NCBI GenBank assembly: GCA_937901455.1
Contig: CALDIA010000060.1
Span: forward strand, 1 to 36,749
Direction: 5' to 3'
Source: an uncultured Bacteroidales bacterium
Lineage (GTDB): Bacteria; Bacteroidota; Bacteroidia; Bacteroidales; WCHB1-69
Length of the DNA: 36,749 nt
Numbering within the stretch: position 1 is the first letter of the stretch; every line of letters begins with the position of its first letter. The translations under genes were made by a program, and so were the position numbers. Shown piece by piece: positions 14,640-24,107 of the stretch. The notes beneath the pieces were generated by a model that had not been told where the DNA came from, ran no database searches, and worked only from the letters and a program-made list of their open reading frames with translations.

Positions 14640-17279
14640 CTATTTTTTCATTAACAGCGTCAAGACGCTCGCTTTCTCGCTCATGGGGTTGACGGACACG
14701 CTGTCGCTTCCCTCCGCAATGAACCCCTTGTATGTCCTGCCGTCATACTCGAACTCGAAGCATCCTGTCCTATTGCCCTCTATTGCGCCTATCATCCCTT
14801 TTCCCATCGGGGTCTCAACCTGGATGAGCATCGGGAAAAAGCACCTGTCGTCGTTCACCACGACATCCGCATTCTCCATCACGAGCTCGTCATCATTGAA
14901 CGTTTCGGCCACAGGCGTGAAGGTGTGCTGCCCGTGCAGAATGCCGGACAGCAGCACCGTCTCTTTCGTGCTTACCAGCGCATCGTTCCTCTCGCAGGTG
15001 TTCAGCGTCAGCCTCCCGCCCACGTTGAAGGCGAAGCATCCGTTCAGCTCCCTTCTATGGGCCGTCAGTATCCTCTTCGGCGTGAAGTCTATGTTCCAGG
15101 CGTATTCGGGATAGGCCACTCCCTCCGTGACCATCAGCTTCCTCCTGATCTCGTAGCAGTCCATGTCCGTTACCGGCTGCTCCTCGGGGAACGGTATCTC
15201 ATAGTCAGCATCAAAGGGGAACATCGACAGGAACACATCGCCGTTGCTGTCGGTCAGCACGACATAGTAGATGTCACCCGCCGACAGGTTCAGCCCGCTG
15301 ATATTGGTGTATCCTTCCGCATATATCTCGTCGAAGTTGTTTTTGTACCAGACAAAGGATGTCCAAGTGTGCCCGCCGTTGGTGGCGGGGTTGTTGTTGA
15401 ACACCAGTGTGTCGTCCCATCGCTGCCCCATGATGTCGATGAGCGGGAGGCTCGCGAAGTCGGGGATGTCCGAGTGCGTCCTCTCCGTGAACGAGGCCCC
15501 AATGATGAATACCTCATTGTCCTTCTCGTCGCTGTCCCTTTCGTTGGAATAGTTCTCGTAGATATAGGTCTCGATCGTTCTCGTGGAGGCGGAATACGGG
15601 CTTACAAGGTCCAGTTCCCTCCCTTCGATCTGCGTGTTCGGGGTGAGCCACCTGTAAATGCAGTTGTACTCGGTCAGGCCGTTGATGGCATCGTCCCTCG
15701 TCTCATACCCGCACTTGACGGATGTGTACAGGCGTTCCCTGTCGATGGTGAACACGACTTTCCCGACGGATTCGACCCTCTTGATCCTGCTGTCTTGGTA
15801 GTAGTTGTCATGGTGCAGCAGCCTGACGGTGTAGCGGTCGTGCGCACGGTCGTAGTCCACACCCAGCCTGTAGTTATAGACAACCATGCAGTATTGGAGG
15901 AACTTTTCAAGACTGGTCTCCAGATGCCCCTGCGGATAGCAGTGGCCAAGGTACACGCCCACACCTCTCAATCCGCTGCCGGATGTGAGCAGGTCGTCCT
16001 TTGCGGTCTCCTCGAACGCGGCCAGCTCGATGTCCACGTCATACCCTTCGCCTATCCTTTCCACCAGTTGTCTGAACACCCTTGTGGCAGGGATGGCGGA
16101 CACACGCTTGTCAATGTTGATCTGCGATGCAAAACCGCAGACAACCCTGAATCGCTGGTATTTCAACGACACACTGGAGTTTGTGCCGACTGTGGCGCGA
16201 TAGCGGTTGTCCCACGAGTAGCCGGTGCCGTTGCCGAACATCTCGGTGGCATCGGGGTCCCCGTAATACAGCCTTGCCAGCAGGAAGAAAGCCTTGCCGC
16301 CGGTGCAGTCGTAGTCGCTTATTGTCTTCTCCCCTGCGAAGGCGAGCGTGATTGTGCTGGTGGCCAATCCATTTGCCAGCGTCTTTATCTCCTGCACATA
16401 CTGCATCTGTATGAAGTCCGCGTTGATTTCCCTCTGCAGGATGAGACTTGCGCCGTTCTGCACGTTGGCATAGTCCGTGCCGACCAAAAACAGTTCGTAC
16501 CTTGTCCTGTGGCGTTGCGCGTATGTGTACAGGTTCGCTATGGTAAGCGACATCTTTGCGTCAAACTCAATGCTCATTCCCTGTATCACTCCCGACCTGA
16601 CGACAAAGAAGGCATCATCCTCCGTCACCCCGTCCAAGAAGGTGTCAACGCCTGTCCAAGCATTGAAGGTCGCGTTGAGGAACCTCGGTTCCGTATCCTT
16701 GAAGAAGTCCCCGCTCACACCCTCCGCTTCCTGTATCCGCCCGCCGAGCAGAATGTAGCCGATGCAGGAACTCGCCGTGCAGGGCTGTCCCGCAATCTCA
16801 CCCTCGTTCAGCATGGTTGTCGTTTCCGAAAAGGACGCGCCTGTCACGTTGCAGATGCTGTCAAGCTGTATCCTGTAGTCTTCACTCCATCTGTTCTCCA
16901 ATGCCTTGAAGAAGCCGCCTTCTGAAACGGGGACGCTCACCCACGAGGATTCAATGCTTATCTGCGTCAGGTCCAGGTAACCGGTGTATTCGGTCTCGTA
17001 TGTTTCCGTGAATATGTCCTTGAGGTGCTTGACGATGAGGCGTATCCTCCTGTTCACGCCGTAGGCGAAGAGCTTGTCCTTGATATATGCCGCGTCGTCC
17101 TTCACGAACCTCCAGCTCCCCGTGTAGGACTTCACCACGTTGCTGATGCCCGTTTCCCTGCCGAAGTTCACGCCGTAGCCTTTCCAGCCGTCGGGGTCGT
17201 ACTTCAATGGGGTGGTTTTCCTGTCGGCGGAGTCGTAGTCCTGAAAGTAGAAAAGATATTCGGGTGTAGTCTCTGGCAT
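14640..17279 (-). CDS. Large tail protein downstream of the tape measure (distal tail or hub candidate)
   Basis: 879 residues. There is no signal peptide. The N-terminus (MPETTPEYLFYFQDYDSADRK) is followed by a domain with GVNFGRETGISNVVKSYTGSW, of the type seen in Bacteroides phage proteins encoded after the tape measure. The long middle is beta-rich and acidic. Position directly after the tape measure corresponds to the distal-tail/tail-hub genes of siphophages, so a role at the tail tip is likely. The C-terminus ends in VNPMSEKASVLTLLMKK. The 158 bases between its stop and the longest reading of the TPR-CHAT gene have no other frame that I can support. Confidence 0.8.
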   Translation of the reverse strand: MPETTPEYLFYFQDYDSADRKTTPLKYDPDGWKGYGVNFGRETGISNVVKSYTGSWRFVKDDAAYIKDKLFAYGVNRRIRLIVKHLKDIFTETYETEYTGYLDLTQISIESSWVSVPVSEGGFFKALENRWSEDYRIQLDSICNVTGASFSETTTMLNEGEIAGQPCTASSCIGYILLGGRIQEAEGVSGDFFKDTEPRFLNATFNAWTGVDTFLDGVTEDDAFFVVRSGVIQGMSIEFDAKMSLTIANLYTYAQRHRTRYELFLVGTDYANVQNGASLILQREINADFIQMQYVQEIKTLANGLATSTITLAFAGEKTISDYDCTGGKAFFLLARLYYGDPDATEMFGNGTGYSWDNRYRATVGTNSSVSLKYQRFRVVCGFASQINIDKRVSAIPATRVFRQLVERIGEGYDVDIELAAFEETAKDDLLTSGSGLRGVGVYLGHCYPQGHLETSLEKFLQYCMVVYNYRLGVDYDRAHDRYTVRLLHHDNYYQDSRIKRVESVGKVVFTIDRERLYTSVKCGYETRDDAINGLTEYNCIYRWLTPNTQIEGRELDLVSPYSASTRTIETYIYENYSNERDSDEKDNEVFIIGASFTERTHSDIPDFASLPLIDIMGQRWDDTLVFNNNPATNGGHTWTSFVWYKNNFDEIYAEGYTNISGLNLSAGDIYYVVLTDSNGDVFLSMFPFDADYEIPFPEEQPVTDMDCYEIRRKLMVTEGVAYPEYAWNIDFTPKRILTAHRRELNGCFAFNVGGRLTLNTCERNDALVSTKETVLLSGILHGQHTFTPVAETFNDDELVMENADVVVNDDRCFFPMLIQVETPMGKGMIGAIEGNRTGCFEFEYDGRTYKGFIAEGSDSVSVNPMSEKASVLTLLMKK

Positions 17280-17359
17280 AATGGCTTTCTCTATGCGTTG
17301 GTTTTCCTTTTTGTCGCTTCAATGCGTGTCGTGCTGTGGTTTTGTATGGCAATCGTCTT

Positions 17360-20300
17360 CTAATGCGAGAATTGGCTGTTCAGTATCCTCGTCTGGGACG
17401 CGCCCTTCACGATGTGCGAATAGACGTTCTCGCCCACGTCTATCCTCACCATCGGCCTCGACTTGATTTCGCCGAGGCTCTGCAAGACCTCCGACAAGTC
17501 AATGTCTGTCATGTTGCCCAGATTCTGCATCATTCCCTCCTCCAAGGGGATTACCTTCGAACCTATGGGCAAATTCTTGAAGAAAGTGGGCCTGTCCACG
17601 ACGAAGCTCTTCTTGCCCGTGATGACGAGTTCGGGCTTGAAGCCCTCGCCCACGATGGCGCTGCCGCCCTTGTGGTAGTCCGTGCCCTCGGCGTATGCGT
17701 TGGCCTGAGCCACAGATTGTCCCGCTGCGGAGATGGCGTTCCTGGCGGAGATGAACGATGCCACGACAGCACCCACCGCCGCCGCAATCCTTATCGCGAT
17801 GGTATAGGGGTCGCCTTCCGTGGCGCTGCTCACCGCCTTGGAGATGGCCACAGCCTGCTCCAGCATCACCTGCGCCATCGCCAGCGACTGCTGTATCACC
17901 ACCTTCTGCTTCTCGTCCTCGACACTCTGCGCAATGGCGTTGCCTATCGCACTTATGCTGTCCCCGATGGTGAGGGCAAGTTCCTGTCTTGCCTCGCGCT
18001 GCGCCGCAAGCTGTGCCATCGTCTGTTCGTGCTGCGACTTGCGTTCCGTGGCAAGCCGCGCCTCCAACTCCAGCATTTTCGAGGTGTATTCCTCCTCGGT
18101 CATCCCGAGTTCGGCGTATGTGGCCTCCAGCTCCCTATAGCGGTCTATCTCTGCCTGTATGCCCTCGATCTTGATTCGCTGCCGTTCCTGCTGGATGTCG
18201 TAGTCGCTCATATCGCCGACTGCGGCGGTGACGGTCAGCCGGTTGTCGTCATCCTTCGTCTTGCGGCTGATGTCGGCCAGTATGTCATCGAACCCTTTCT
18301 TGCGTATGGCCTTCTCCCTCTCCATACTGTCGTAGGCCTGCTTCTCGTTCTTGGCATCCCACTTCTGCTTTATGGCAAGGTACTCGGCACTTCCTACCTC
18401 CAGATTCTCCGCCTCCTTTTCGAAGGATCTCCTGTTCTCTTCAAGTACCGCTTGGTTTCTGGTTCTCTCGTTGGCTATGAGCATTTCGGTCAGCTGCTGC
18501 TCCGAAATGCCGGTGTTTTTGATTCTCTCTTCGTTCAGGGTTATCAGCAGGGCTGCGGACTCCTTGTTCGCCGCGGCTATCCTGTCATTCCTTTTTTTAA
18601 GGTATTCCTCCTGCAGCTGGTTGCTTTCAAGCTCGTACCTGCGCTCAATGTCGGCCTTCAGTCTGGCGTTTTTCCCATACTGTTTTATGTCTTTGTCGAA
18701 CTGCTCCTTGAGGTTCTTCTGTTTCAGGTCGTATATCTCCCTGTCCGTCTTCGCTTCGAGTTCGGCGATCTTCTTTGCGGTCTCCGCCGCGAACTTCGCC
18801 CGTTCCTTGTAGGCGGTTGCGCCCGCTGTCGCCGATTCCGTCTTCTTGTCGCTGCTCTTCTTGGCTTTCTCCAGTTCGGCGGAATAGGTCGCCGCGACAT
18901 TTGCCGCGTCCTTGGCCTTCGCCGTGAATGTGCTTGATATTTCGTCGGCGTACTCGCGTGTGCGTCTCTTCATGTAGTCGATGGTCGCCTTCGCCTCCTG
19001 TTTCTCCTTTGCGTTGCCCGCCCTTACAAGATGCTCCGCGCTCTTCCACCTTTTCTTCTCCGCCTCGGACAATGCGTTGATGGCATCGATGGCCTCCTCG
19101 CGGGACTTCCTGTCACCCGTCACCGCCATGATCTGTTTCTCCGCCTCTATCGCGGCATTGGCGGATTCCTCCGCATACTTGTCCGCCAGCGTCTGCTGCA
19201 GTTTGCAGTTGTACCAGGCATCCGCCAGCTCATCGACTTTTTCCTTGTTATCTTTGAGCCATTCGGAAGACACTCCGAGCTGGTCTGCCACCTTCTGCAC
19301 CGCGTCCTTCCACTCCTCCGTGTCCTTCTTGAGCTCCCTCATTCGAAGGATGTTGATGTCGAGCTGGTTCTTCTCCTTTGCCACGGTCTCCATTGCGGCC
19401 GCCTGTATCTCGTTGTTCTGTTTCATGATCTCGCCCCTCAGTTTCTGTTCGCGGGTGAGTTCCTTTTCCTTGGTGAGCATGTCGTGAACCAGTTTCCCGA
19501 GAGCCGCCAAAGCCGCAACTGCCGCGAGAATCCATCCTATGACGGGAATGCTCTTGATGGCTACTCCTACCGCCTTTAGCGCGCCAGCAAGGGTGAATGT
19601 GGTCGCCGTGGCGGCTGTCTCCGCAACCGCGAGGCCTCCTGTGGTCGCTATTGCCGTGGTGGTTCCTGCATTGTTGGCGGCCAGTGCCGTGGTATTGCCC
19701 TGCTGCGCTTTGGTATTGGCGACGGTTGCGGCCGTGTTGGCGGTTTCGGCAACCGTTTCCTTGGTCGTGGCCTTCACCTGCGCCTCGGTCATGGCAAGGC
19801 GCATCTTCTCCCACACCACCTTGAGCTTGCTTTTGAAGACGCTCTCCTTGGTCAGATTGTTGGCTATCTTCTGCACTGCGTTCACGCCCTGTTGCAACAG
19901 TTGCACCTTGGCGAACACGTTCATCAGCTCCTCGCTCTCCACGCCAACTGCGGCCATCGATGCTTTGACAGCGGTGTAACCCTGCACCATCGTGTCCATG
20001 CCCGTTACCAAAGCATCCACATTGGCCGTGTCGCTGGACCAGGCCTTCACCGCATCAGTGGTGTCGCCTATGATGTCCTGCAGCTTGCCGGCCTGCTGCC
20101 GCATGCGCTCTATCTCCTCCCCGGCCTCCAAGTGGGCACGCTTCAGGTTCTCCAATTGCTCGGCCTCTTTCCTGTACTCCGCGCTGGAGGTTCCGTGTAT
20201 TTGCGCTGCCTGTGCCACCTTGCCGTTCTGTGCGGCGATGGCATCCCCCAGTTCGCTGAACACGAATGTCTGCGCCTGGATCTGCTCCACCATTTCCCTG

Positions 20301-21082
20301 AACTTCATACGCAGTCTCCCGACGCTTATCTCCGTGTCGCCGACCTTCATGCTGTAACCCGCCGTGCTTTCCTTCGCCGACTTCAGTTCCGCCGAAAGTT
20401 CGTTCATCCTCGCCTTGAGGTCTCCGCCGATGGACGCGTTGTTGCGCTCGCTTTCGGAGAGAGTTTCGTATTCAGACTTGAGGTTGGCCAGTGCCGCAGC
20501 CTTCGCCTTTAGGCTGGTTTCGTCGTTCCTCCCTTCGGTCACCATGTTCTTGAACTCCCTGCTTCCCTCCGCGATGGATTCCTTGAGTGTGGCCTCTTCT
20601 ATCGTGAGGGCGTTTATCCTGTCCTTCAGCGCACCCGCGCCTTCGCCCGCCTCCTTATACTGCTCCTTGGCCTCCTTGAGTTCCTTGCCCACGTCCTGCA
20701 ACTTCATCTGCTGATCGATCATCGTGTCGACGGTCTCCTGCATCTTGGTCTTCCTCTCGGACTGGGCGGTACTCTCGTCCCTCATCCTCTTGGTCGTGTC
20801 CCCGATGTACTTGGCTATGGCCGTGCATTCCCTGCCCGCCTTTTCCTCAAGGCCTATCTTCTCTTTGGTGGCTGCGTTGAGTTTCTCGGTGGCTGCCATC
20901 AGCTTGTTGTACTCCGTGCCGACTGCTTTTATGCCGCCTGCCGATTCGAGTGACCTGCGCAGCGTGTCCACCGTCTTGATGAACTCCTGCATCCTGCCGT
21001 CGCAATCGGTGATTTCCTTGAGAAGACGCTTCAGCTGCTCGAACGCGCCCTCGCTGATGATGTTATCTATGCTTTCTGCCAT
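17360..21082 (-). CDS. Tail tape measure protein
   Basis: 1240 residues. The N-terminal about 500 residues are almost continuous helical coiled coil rich in Glu, Lys and Ala (for example KAAALANLKSEYETLSESER). Residues about 508-531 (SIPVIGWILAAVAALAALGKLV) are a strongly hydrophobic, Gly/Ala-rich membrane segment. A second highly charged coiled-coil stretch follows, with a further hydrophobic Ala-rich segment near residues 1090-1120 (IAAAVGAVVASFISARNAIS). This layout is typical of tape measures, which set tail length and can enter the host membrane during DNA injection. In siphophages the length relation is about 0.15 nm per residue, which would give a tail near 185 nm if it holds here. The start overlaps the preceding gene by 20 nt. 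Confidence 0.93.
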   Translation of the reverse strand: MAESIDNIISEGAFEQLKRLLKEITDCDGRMQEFIKTVDTLRRSLESAGGIKAVGTEYNKLMAATEKLNAATKEKIGLEEKAGRECTAIAKYIGDTTKRMRDESTAQSERKTKMQETVDTMIDQQMKLQDVGKELKEAKEQYKEAGEGAGALKDRINALTIEEATLKESIAEGSREFKNMVTEGRNDETSLKAKAAALANLKSEYETLSESERNNASIGGDLKARMNELSAELKSAKESTAGYSMKVGDTEISVGRLRMKFREMVEQIQAQTFVFSELGDAIAAQNGKVAQAAQIHGTSSAEYRKEAEQLENLKRAHLEAGEEIERMRQQAGKLQDIIGDTTDAVKAWSSDTANVDALVTGMDTMVQGYTAVKASMAAVGVESEELMNVFAKVQLLQQGVNAVQKIANNLTKESVFKSKLKVVWEKMRLAMTEAQVKATTKETVAETANTAATVANTKAQQGNTTALAANNAGTTTAIATTGGLAVAETAATATTFTLAGALKAVGVAIKSIPVIGWILAAVAALAALGKLVHDMLTKEKELTREQKLRGEIMKQNNEIQAAAMETVAKEKNQLDINILRMRELKKDTEEWKDAVQKVADQLGVSSEWLKDNKEKVDELADAWYNCKLQQTLADKYAEESANAAIEAEKQIMAVTGDRKSREEAIDAINALSEAEKKRWKSAEHLVRAGNAKEKQEAKATIDYMKRRTREYADEISSTFTAKAKDAANVAATYSAELEKAKKSSDKKTESATAGATAYKERAKFAAETAKKIAELEAKTDREIYDLKQKNLKEQFDKDIKQYGKNARLKADIERRYELESNQLQEEYLKKRNDRIAAANKESAALLITLNEERIKNTGISEQQLTEMLIANERTRNQAVLEENRRSFEKEAENLEVGSAEYLAIKQKWDAKNEKQAYDSMEREKAIRKKGFDDILADISRKTKDDDNRLTVTAAVGDMSDYDIQQERQRIKIEGIQAEIDRYRELEATYAELGMTEEEYTSKMLELEARLATERKSQHEQTMAQLAAQREARQELALTIGDSISAIGNAIAQSVEDEKQKVVIQQSLAMAQVMLEQAVAISKAVSSATEGDPYTIAIRIAAAVGAVVASFISARNAISAAGQSVAQANAYAEGTDYHKGGSAIVGEGFKPELVITGKKSFVVDRPTFFKNLPIGSKVIPLEEGMMQNLGNMTDIDLSEVLQSLGEIKSRPMVRIDVGENVYSHIVKGASQTRILNSQFSH

Positions 21083-21653
21083 ATTGCCTGTGTCTTTGCT
21101 GTTCGTTCTTCATTGCCCGTATGTCGTTTTTCATCTGGAGGTAGTAGGCGCAGAACTCGCCCGTCGTGATGCTGTGGTACGGGATGTTGTACTTGAAGTG
21201 CGACGACATGCAGACAAGCAGGCGGATGAAGAACATCCTGTCCTGCTTGGTGTCGTCTTTCTCTTCGCTTTCATAGAGCCGCCTTGCGTGGTCGTACTTC
21301 CTAATGGTGAGTTCACGCAGCGAGAAGATGATGGAGGCGTCCTTGGCTGGCCGCCCAGTCAGGTGTATGCCGAAGGACTTCACGATCCTTTGGGTGTCGT
21401 CGTTCATTGCACCGCCAGCAGCAAGAAGCATCGCGGCATCCAGTATCCTGACCCGTGCCAGCAGCAGAGCCATCCTCTTGAGGTTCTCATAGACGGAGCT
21501 GTCTCCGTCTAAGATTCGTGTGGCGTACTCTTCGTAATACTCGTCGAAACGCTCCCTTTCCAGCCGCTCGTCGCGCCATTTGGGAGGCTGTTCAGAGTAG
21601 AGGGATTCGTACCTGCTGTCGCACAACACGTCGATGAAGCGTGCCAGAGGCAT
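21063..21653 (-). CDS. Pre-tape-measure phage protein, tail assembly chaperone candidate
   Basis: 196 residues from the ATG at 21653. The open frame extends further upstream to 21839, but that part overlaps the small gene at 21658-21849 and reads as low-complexity basic sequence, so the inner start is chosen; it is 4 nt after the preceding stop. The protein is helical and charged, with a WRDERLERERFDEYYEEYA stretch and a C-terminal motif TTGEFCAYYLQMKNDIRAMK, like the C-terminal parts of tail chaperones encoded before the tape measure. In siphophages these chaperones often use a programmed frameshift; I do not see a slippery heptamer at the junction. The role is inferred mainly from position. 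Confidence 0.72.
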   Translation of the reverse strand: MPLARFIDVLCDSRYESLYSEQPPKWRDERLERERFDEYYEEYATRILDGDSSVYENLKRMALLLARVRILDAAMLLAAGGAMNDDTQRIVKSFGIHLTGRPAKDASIIFSLRELTIRKYDHARRLYESEEKDDTKQDRMFFIRLLVCMSSHFKYNIPYHSITTGEFCAYYLQMKNDIRAMKNEQQRHRQYGRKHR

Positions 21654-21657
21654 CTCG

Positions 21658-21849
21658 TCAAGGTTCCTGTAGAATCTCGACCGTTGTGCCTCTTGCAGGC
21701 GTGTAGTCCTTCGCACGGCAAAAATTGAAAGTGCCGGATGCCTCCCTGTAGATGATGTAGCTGTCCCCTGTGAGCCGTCTGCACCTGTCCGCAAGCCGCC
21801 TGATGTTTTCGTATGTCTTTCTTTTTCTCGCTTCTTCATTGCAAGCCAT
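21658..21849 (-). CDS. Small phage protein, 63 aa
   Basis: The ATG at 21849 is preferred to a longer frame from 21942, because the -7 box at 21885-21892 lies between them. The protein is basic and helical at the start (EEARKRKTYENIRRLADRCRR) and then beta-like (GDSYIIYREASGTFNF). I do not recognise a family. It sits between the gp10-like gene and the chaperone candidate, with 4 nt to the next gene. It could be the first half of a chaperone pair or a small tail connector. Confidence 0.65.
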   Translation of the reverse strand: MACNEEARKRKTYENIRRLADRCRRLTGDSYIIYREASGTFNFCRAKDYTPARGTTVEILQEP

Positions 21850-21884
21850 ATCTCGTATGATTTGAATCGGTGTGTTCAAAACCG

Positions 21885-21892
21885 CAAAGATA
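21885..21892 (-). promoter_or_regulatory. -7 promoter element (TAnnTTTG) for the tail operon
   Basis: The minus strand reads TATCTTTG followed by CG, 35 nt upstream of the 63-aa gene. It is a likely promoter for the long tail operon that follows. Confidence 0.55.
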
Positions 21893-21983
21893 GGACATGA
21901 AGATGACGGAAAAACGTGGCGGACGCTTTTGGTGCATACCAAAGCGTTGGATTGTTTCCTTAGGGTGGAGTGTGCCGGAATGT

Positions 21984-22415
21984 TCAGAATCCAGTGATTT
22001 CCCTGACAGCCTTGAGAATCCTGTGTACCGAAAGCTTTTGGAGATTTTCAGTTGCTTCTTTGCCGATGCCGAAGATGTGTTCCCCATATCTTTCTTTCAG
22101 CCCTTCGCTTTTCGGGTCCTTGCTGTCGATGCTGATTTCATCGCCTTGCACTTCGGAGAATATGCCTTCGTGGAAAGCACCTGTGTCAAAGAGAGTAACT
22201 TTGTCTGTCGGCAATCCTTTCGATGCCTTGATACGTCGTGTGTAGGGGGAATATGTCGGGGCCAGAGGCTCGTCGTCCGCGTCCAGCCCTTTCATAAGCT
22301 GCTCGCGGTTTGCCTCTGCGATTTCAGGGGTCAGCTCCTCTGCCACCTGCCGCTTGATGTCGGGTATCCTGTCAACCGCAGCCTGTATTCTGTTCCGTGC
22401 CTCGCGTATTGTCAT
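21984..22415 (-). CDS. HK97 gp10-like head-tail / tail completion protein
   Basis: 143 residues. The N-terminal helix (MTIREARNRIQAAVDRIPDIKRQ) and the central YSPYTRRIKASKGLPTDKVT followed by LFDTGAFHEGIF match the small gp10-like morphogenesis proteins of Bacteroidetes phages and match the usual length. A late segment GLKERYGEHIFGIG is also typical. These proteins join or complete the head-tail interface. It lies 134 nt before the next phage gene and is the first phage gene on the left side of the accessory island, with its own promoter element at 22438-22445. Usually a tail-tube gene would follow; here none does before the tape measure. Confidence 0.75.
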   Translation of the reverse strand: MTIREARNRIQAAVDRIPDIKRQVAEELTPEIAEANREQLMKGLDADDEPLAPTYSPYTRRIKASKGLPTDKVTLFDTGAFHEGIFSEVQGDEISIDSKDPKSEGLKERYGEHIFGIGKEATENLQKLSVHRILKAVREITGF

Positions 22416-22437
22416 CTTGGTATATTTTGTAGGTCGG

Positions 22438-22445
22438 CAAAGATA
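22438..22445 (-). promoter_or_regulatory. -7 promoter element (TAnnTTTG) for the gp10-like gene
   Basis: The minus strand reads TATCTTTG, 22 nt upstream of the gp10-like ATG. It restarts transcription of phage genes at the edge of the accessory island. Confidence 0.55.
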
Positions 22446-22510
22446 ATGCTAAGATGTTTGCAAGGTAAGGTTGACGATGGTTGGGTAAGGATTAAACGCT
22501 TCAATTATTT

Positions 22511-23317
22511 TTATCTTACAGCACCGAAGAGACTATCCACACGGCTTTTGAATGACATCGGTAGAACCATCAAAATCTGTTCGTCTTTAGCTTCATACGT
22601 TATTCTCATTACTTCAGAACCTGTCAGTAATGGCCAGACCCTTTCCCAAGGGAAAACGACTCGTACGATACCATCCTCAGAATTCATATAGCTCTCGACA
22701 TCAGAATCGGTGGGCCGCAGGAAGACTTCTCTTTCATTGGCATCCACAAAGACGATGTTCAAATCGTTTATGACAGTATCGGAAAAGTTATAGATTTCAA
22801 ACAAGCATTTCCGTTGTCCACCCATGGAGGCCAACAAAACGGTTGCGTTTCTGTCATATACTTCCTGTGAATTTCTAAAGATGTTTGTACGGGCAGCTAT
22901 GATAGAATCCGTTTGTATAATTGTCCAGTCATAAGGCAAGAACAGCAATTTTGCGACATAATCATCTCCCTCTTTTATTTCAACTTTATCAAGTACAATA
23001 CTTGAAATATGGCGCAAATATCCGCGCACCCAGAGATTGAAATCGAGATCGGGACAATGTCGGACAACCAATTCCAGTGTGTCTGCTGTCTCCGACAACT
23101 GGGTTTTAAGCTTAGAGACAGGTATTGACTCGTCGTCCAGCATATTGATTGTCAACATACACATGTCGTAAATACGGTTAATCCGCTGTTCGTCAAATAC
23201 ATAATTTAGCTCATCGGTGATCTTTTCTTTGTTTTTGTAGCTTCTGGAGGATGTTTGGCATCCGACTGTGGCAAATGCTGCCAATATCACTAAAATGGTC
23301 AGAATCATTCTTTTCAT
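22511..23317 (-). CDS. Lipoprotein of unknown function
   Basis: 268 residues from the inner ATG at 23317; the longer frame adds nine residues before a clear lipoprotein signal (MKRMILTILVILAAFATVGC, with lipidation at the C of TVGC). The mature part is acidic and mixed alpha/beta, with a mid-region YVAKLLFLPYDWTIIQTD and a later beta-rich segment (LFEIYNFSDTVINDLNIVFV). I do not recognise a family. It is the last gene of the apparent run 26742 to 22511 and lies just before the gp10-like phage gene. Envelope location is predicted. Confidence 0.7.
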   Translation of the reverse strand: MKRMILTILVILAAFATVGCQTSSRSYKNKEKITDELNYVFDEQRINRIYDMCMLTINMLDDESIPVSKLKTQLSETADTLELVVRHCPDLDFNLWVRGYLRHISSIVLDKVEIKEGDDYVAKLLFLPYDWTIIQTDSIIAARTNIFRNSQEVYDRNATVLLASMGGQRKCLFEIYNFSDTVINDLNIVFVDANEREVFLRPTDSDVESYMNSEDGIVRVVFPWERVWPLLTGSEVMRITYEAKDEQILMVLPMSFKSRVDSLFGAVR

Positions 23318-23424
23318 TGGAGTCACTGTTTTATTTGTTTGCATATAGGTTTAGTATATGGGGAACCGACAATATCCCCGACAATTGCTCCTAACATATT
23401 TATTGTGTGTTTTTATGCGGTATC

Positions 23425-24060
23425 TTATTTGTTCGCAAAACCTATGGGATTAGTATTGTCCTTAGTCGAATATCGTTGCTTGACTTGAGGAAGGACATCA
23501 GTGGCCTCAGTAATGGCTTCGCCAATTACATTGTACCCCATTTTCGCCTCCTTTATAAAATCATCAGAATTATGTACATACGCAATATAACTACAAACGA
23601 CCCCATCATCATGTGAAAAGAAAGTTGTATGAGGACATTTCCCATTCACATAATTTGCCAAGATAGCTTTCCCTTCATTGCTGATGTTATTCCAGTCATC
23701 ATCAATAATAGTATAATCAACAAATTCTGTTCGAAAACTTCCATTTCCAACTTCCCAGAAATGTGTCCTATATTTTCTTCCATTCATCATATAAACCAAC
23801 GTGCCCTCGTCTTTTTCACAGTGGTAGCCCTCTCCTTGCATTTTCTTTATGATACTGTTTTCCAAATTCTCAACAGAATCGCTTTTGACAACACGATCGG
23901 TGTCGTATACGTATTTTTCAATCAAAAAAATAGATAGCATATAGAGAATGGCGGCAATAACATACGCCCAAAGAAAAGAAATATCAAAAACATCAGGCAC
24001 TATGATGACAATAGCCATAAAAACTGCAAACGCAGCAATCTTAAACAGTGACTTTTTCAT
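23425..24060 (-). CDS. Inner-membrane protein with a cytoplasmic YbjN-like domain
   Basis: 211 residues. Two hydrophobic segments (about residues 7-23 and 29-47) form a membrane hairpin, followed by about 150 soluble residues. The soluble part, with repeated beta strands and motifs such as TEFVDYTIIDDDW and SNEGKAILANYVNG, resembles the YbjN / type III chaperone-like fold by pattern only. A cysteine in KCPHTTFF and two more around VVCSYIAYV are present. The function is unknown. It is 47 nt downstream of the 557-aa gene and probably co-transcribed. Confidence 0.65.
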   Translation of the reverse strand: MKKSLFKIAAFAVFMAIVIIVPDVFDISFLWAYVIAAILYMLSIFLIEKYVYDTDRVVKSDSVENLENSIIKKMQGEGYHCEKDEGTLVYMMNGRKYRTHFWEVGNGSFRTEFVDYTIIDDDWNNISNEGKAILANYVNGKCPHTTFFSHDDGVVCSYIAYVHNSDDFIKEAKMGYNVIGEAITEATDVLPQVKQRYSTKDNTNPIGFANK

Positions 24061-24107
24061 TTATTTGTTTATTATAGTGGATAATTGTGTGAATTCTTGT
24101 AAAATAA

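Noticed and set aside
14925..16925. 666-aa open frame on the plus strand opposite the 879-aa tail protein
   Set aside because: It is a composition shadow of a GC-rich coding strand. The opposite strand has recognisable phage content, correct operon spacing and start context, and this frame is low-complexity Val/Arg/His-rich.
17336..18937. 533-aa open frame on the plus strand opposite the tape measure protein
   Set aside because: It is the antisense of a clear tape measure gene. It is dominated by Leu/Arg/His and has no domain or operon context.
21654..21839. N-terminal extension of the chaperone candidate up to 21839
   Set aside because: It overlaps the 63-aa gene in another frame and reads as basic low-complexity sequence. 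The ATG at 21653, just past the preceding stop, gives a sensible start.
22416..22510. Right end of the prophage at the gp10-like gene
   Set aside because: No copy of the tRNA-Arg 3' end and no integrase is found here, and a GC-rich gene resumes at 36701, so the element more likely continues through the island. This remains open.
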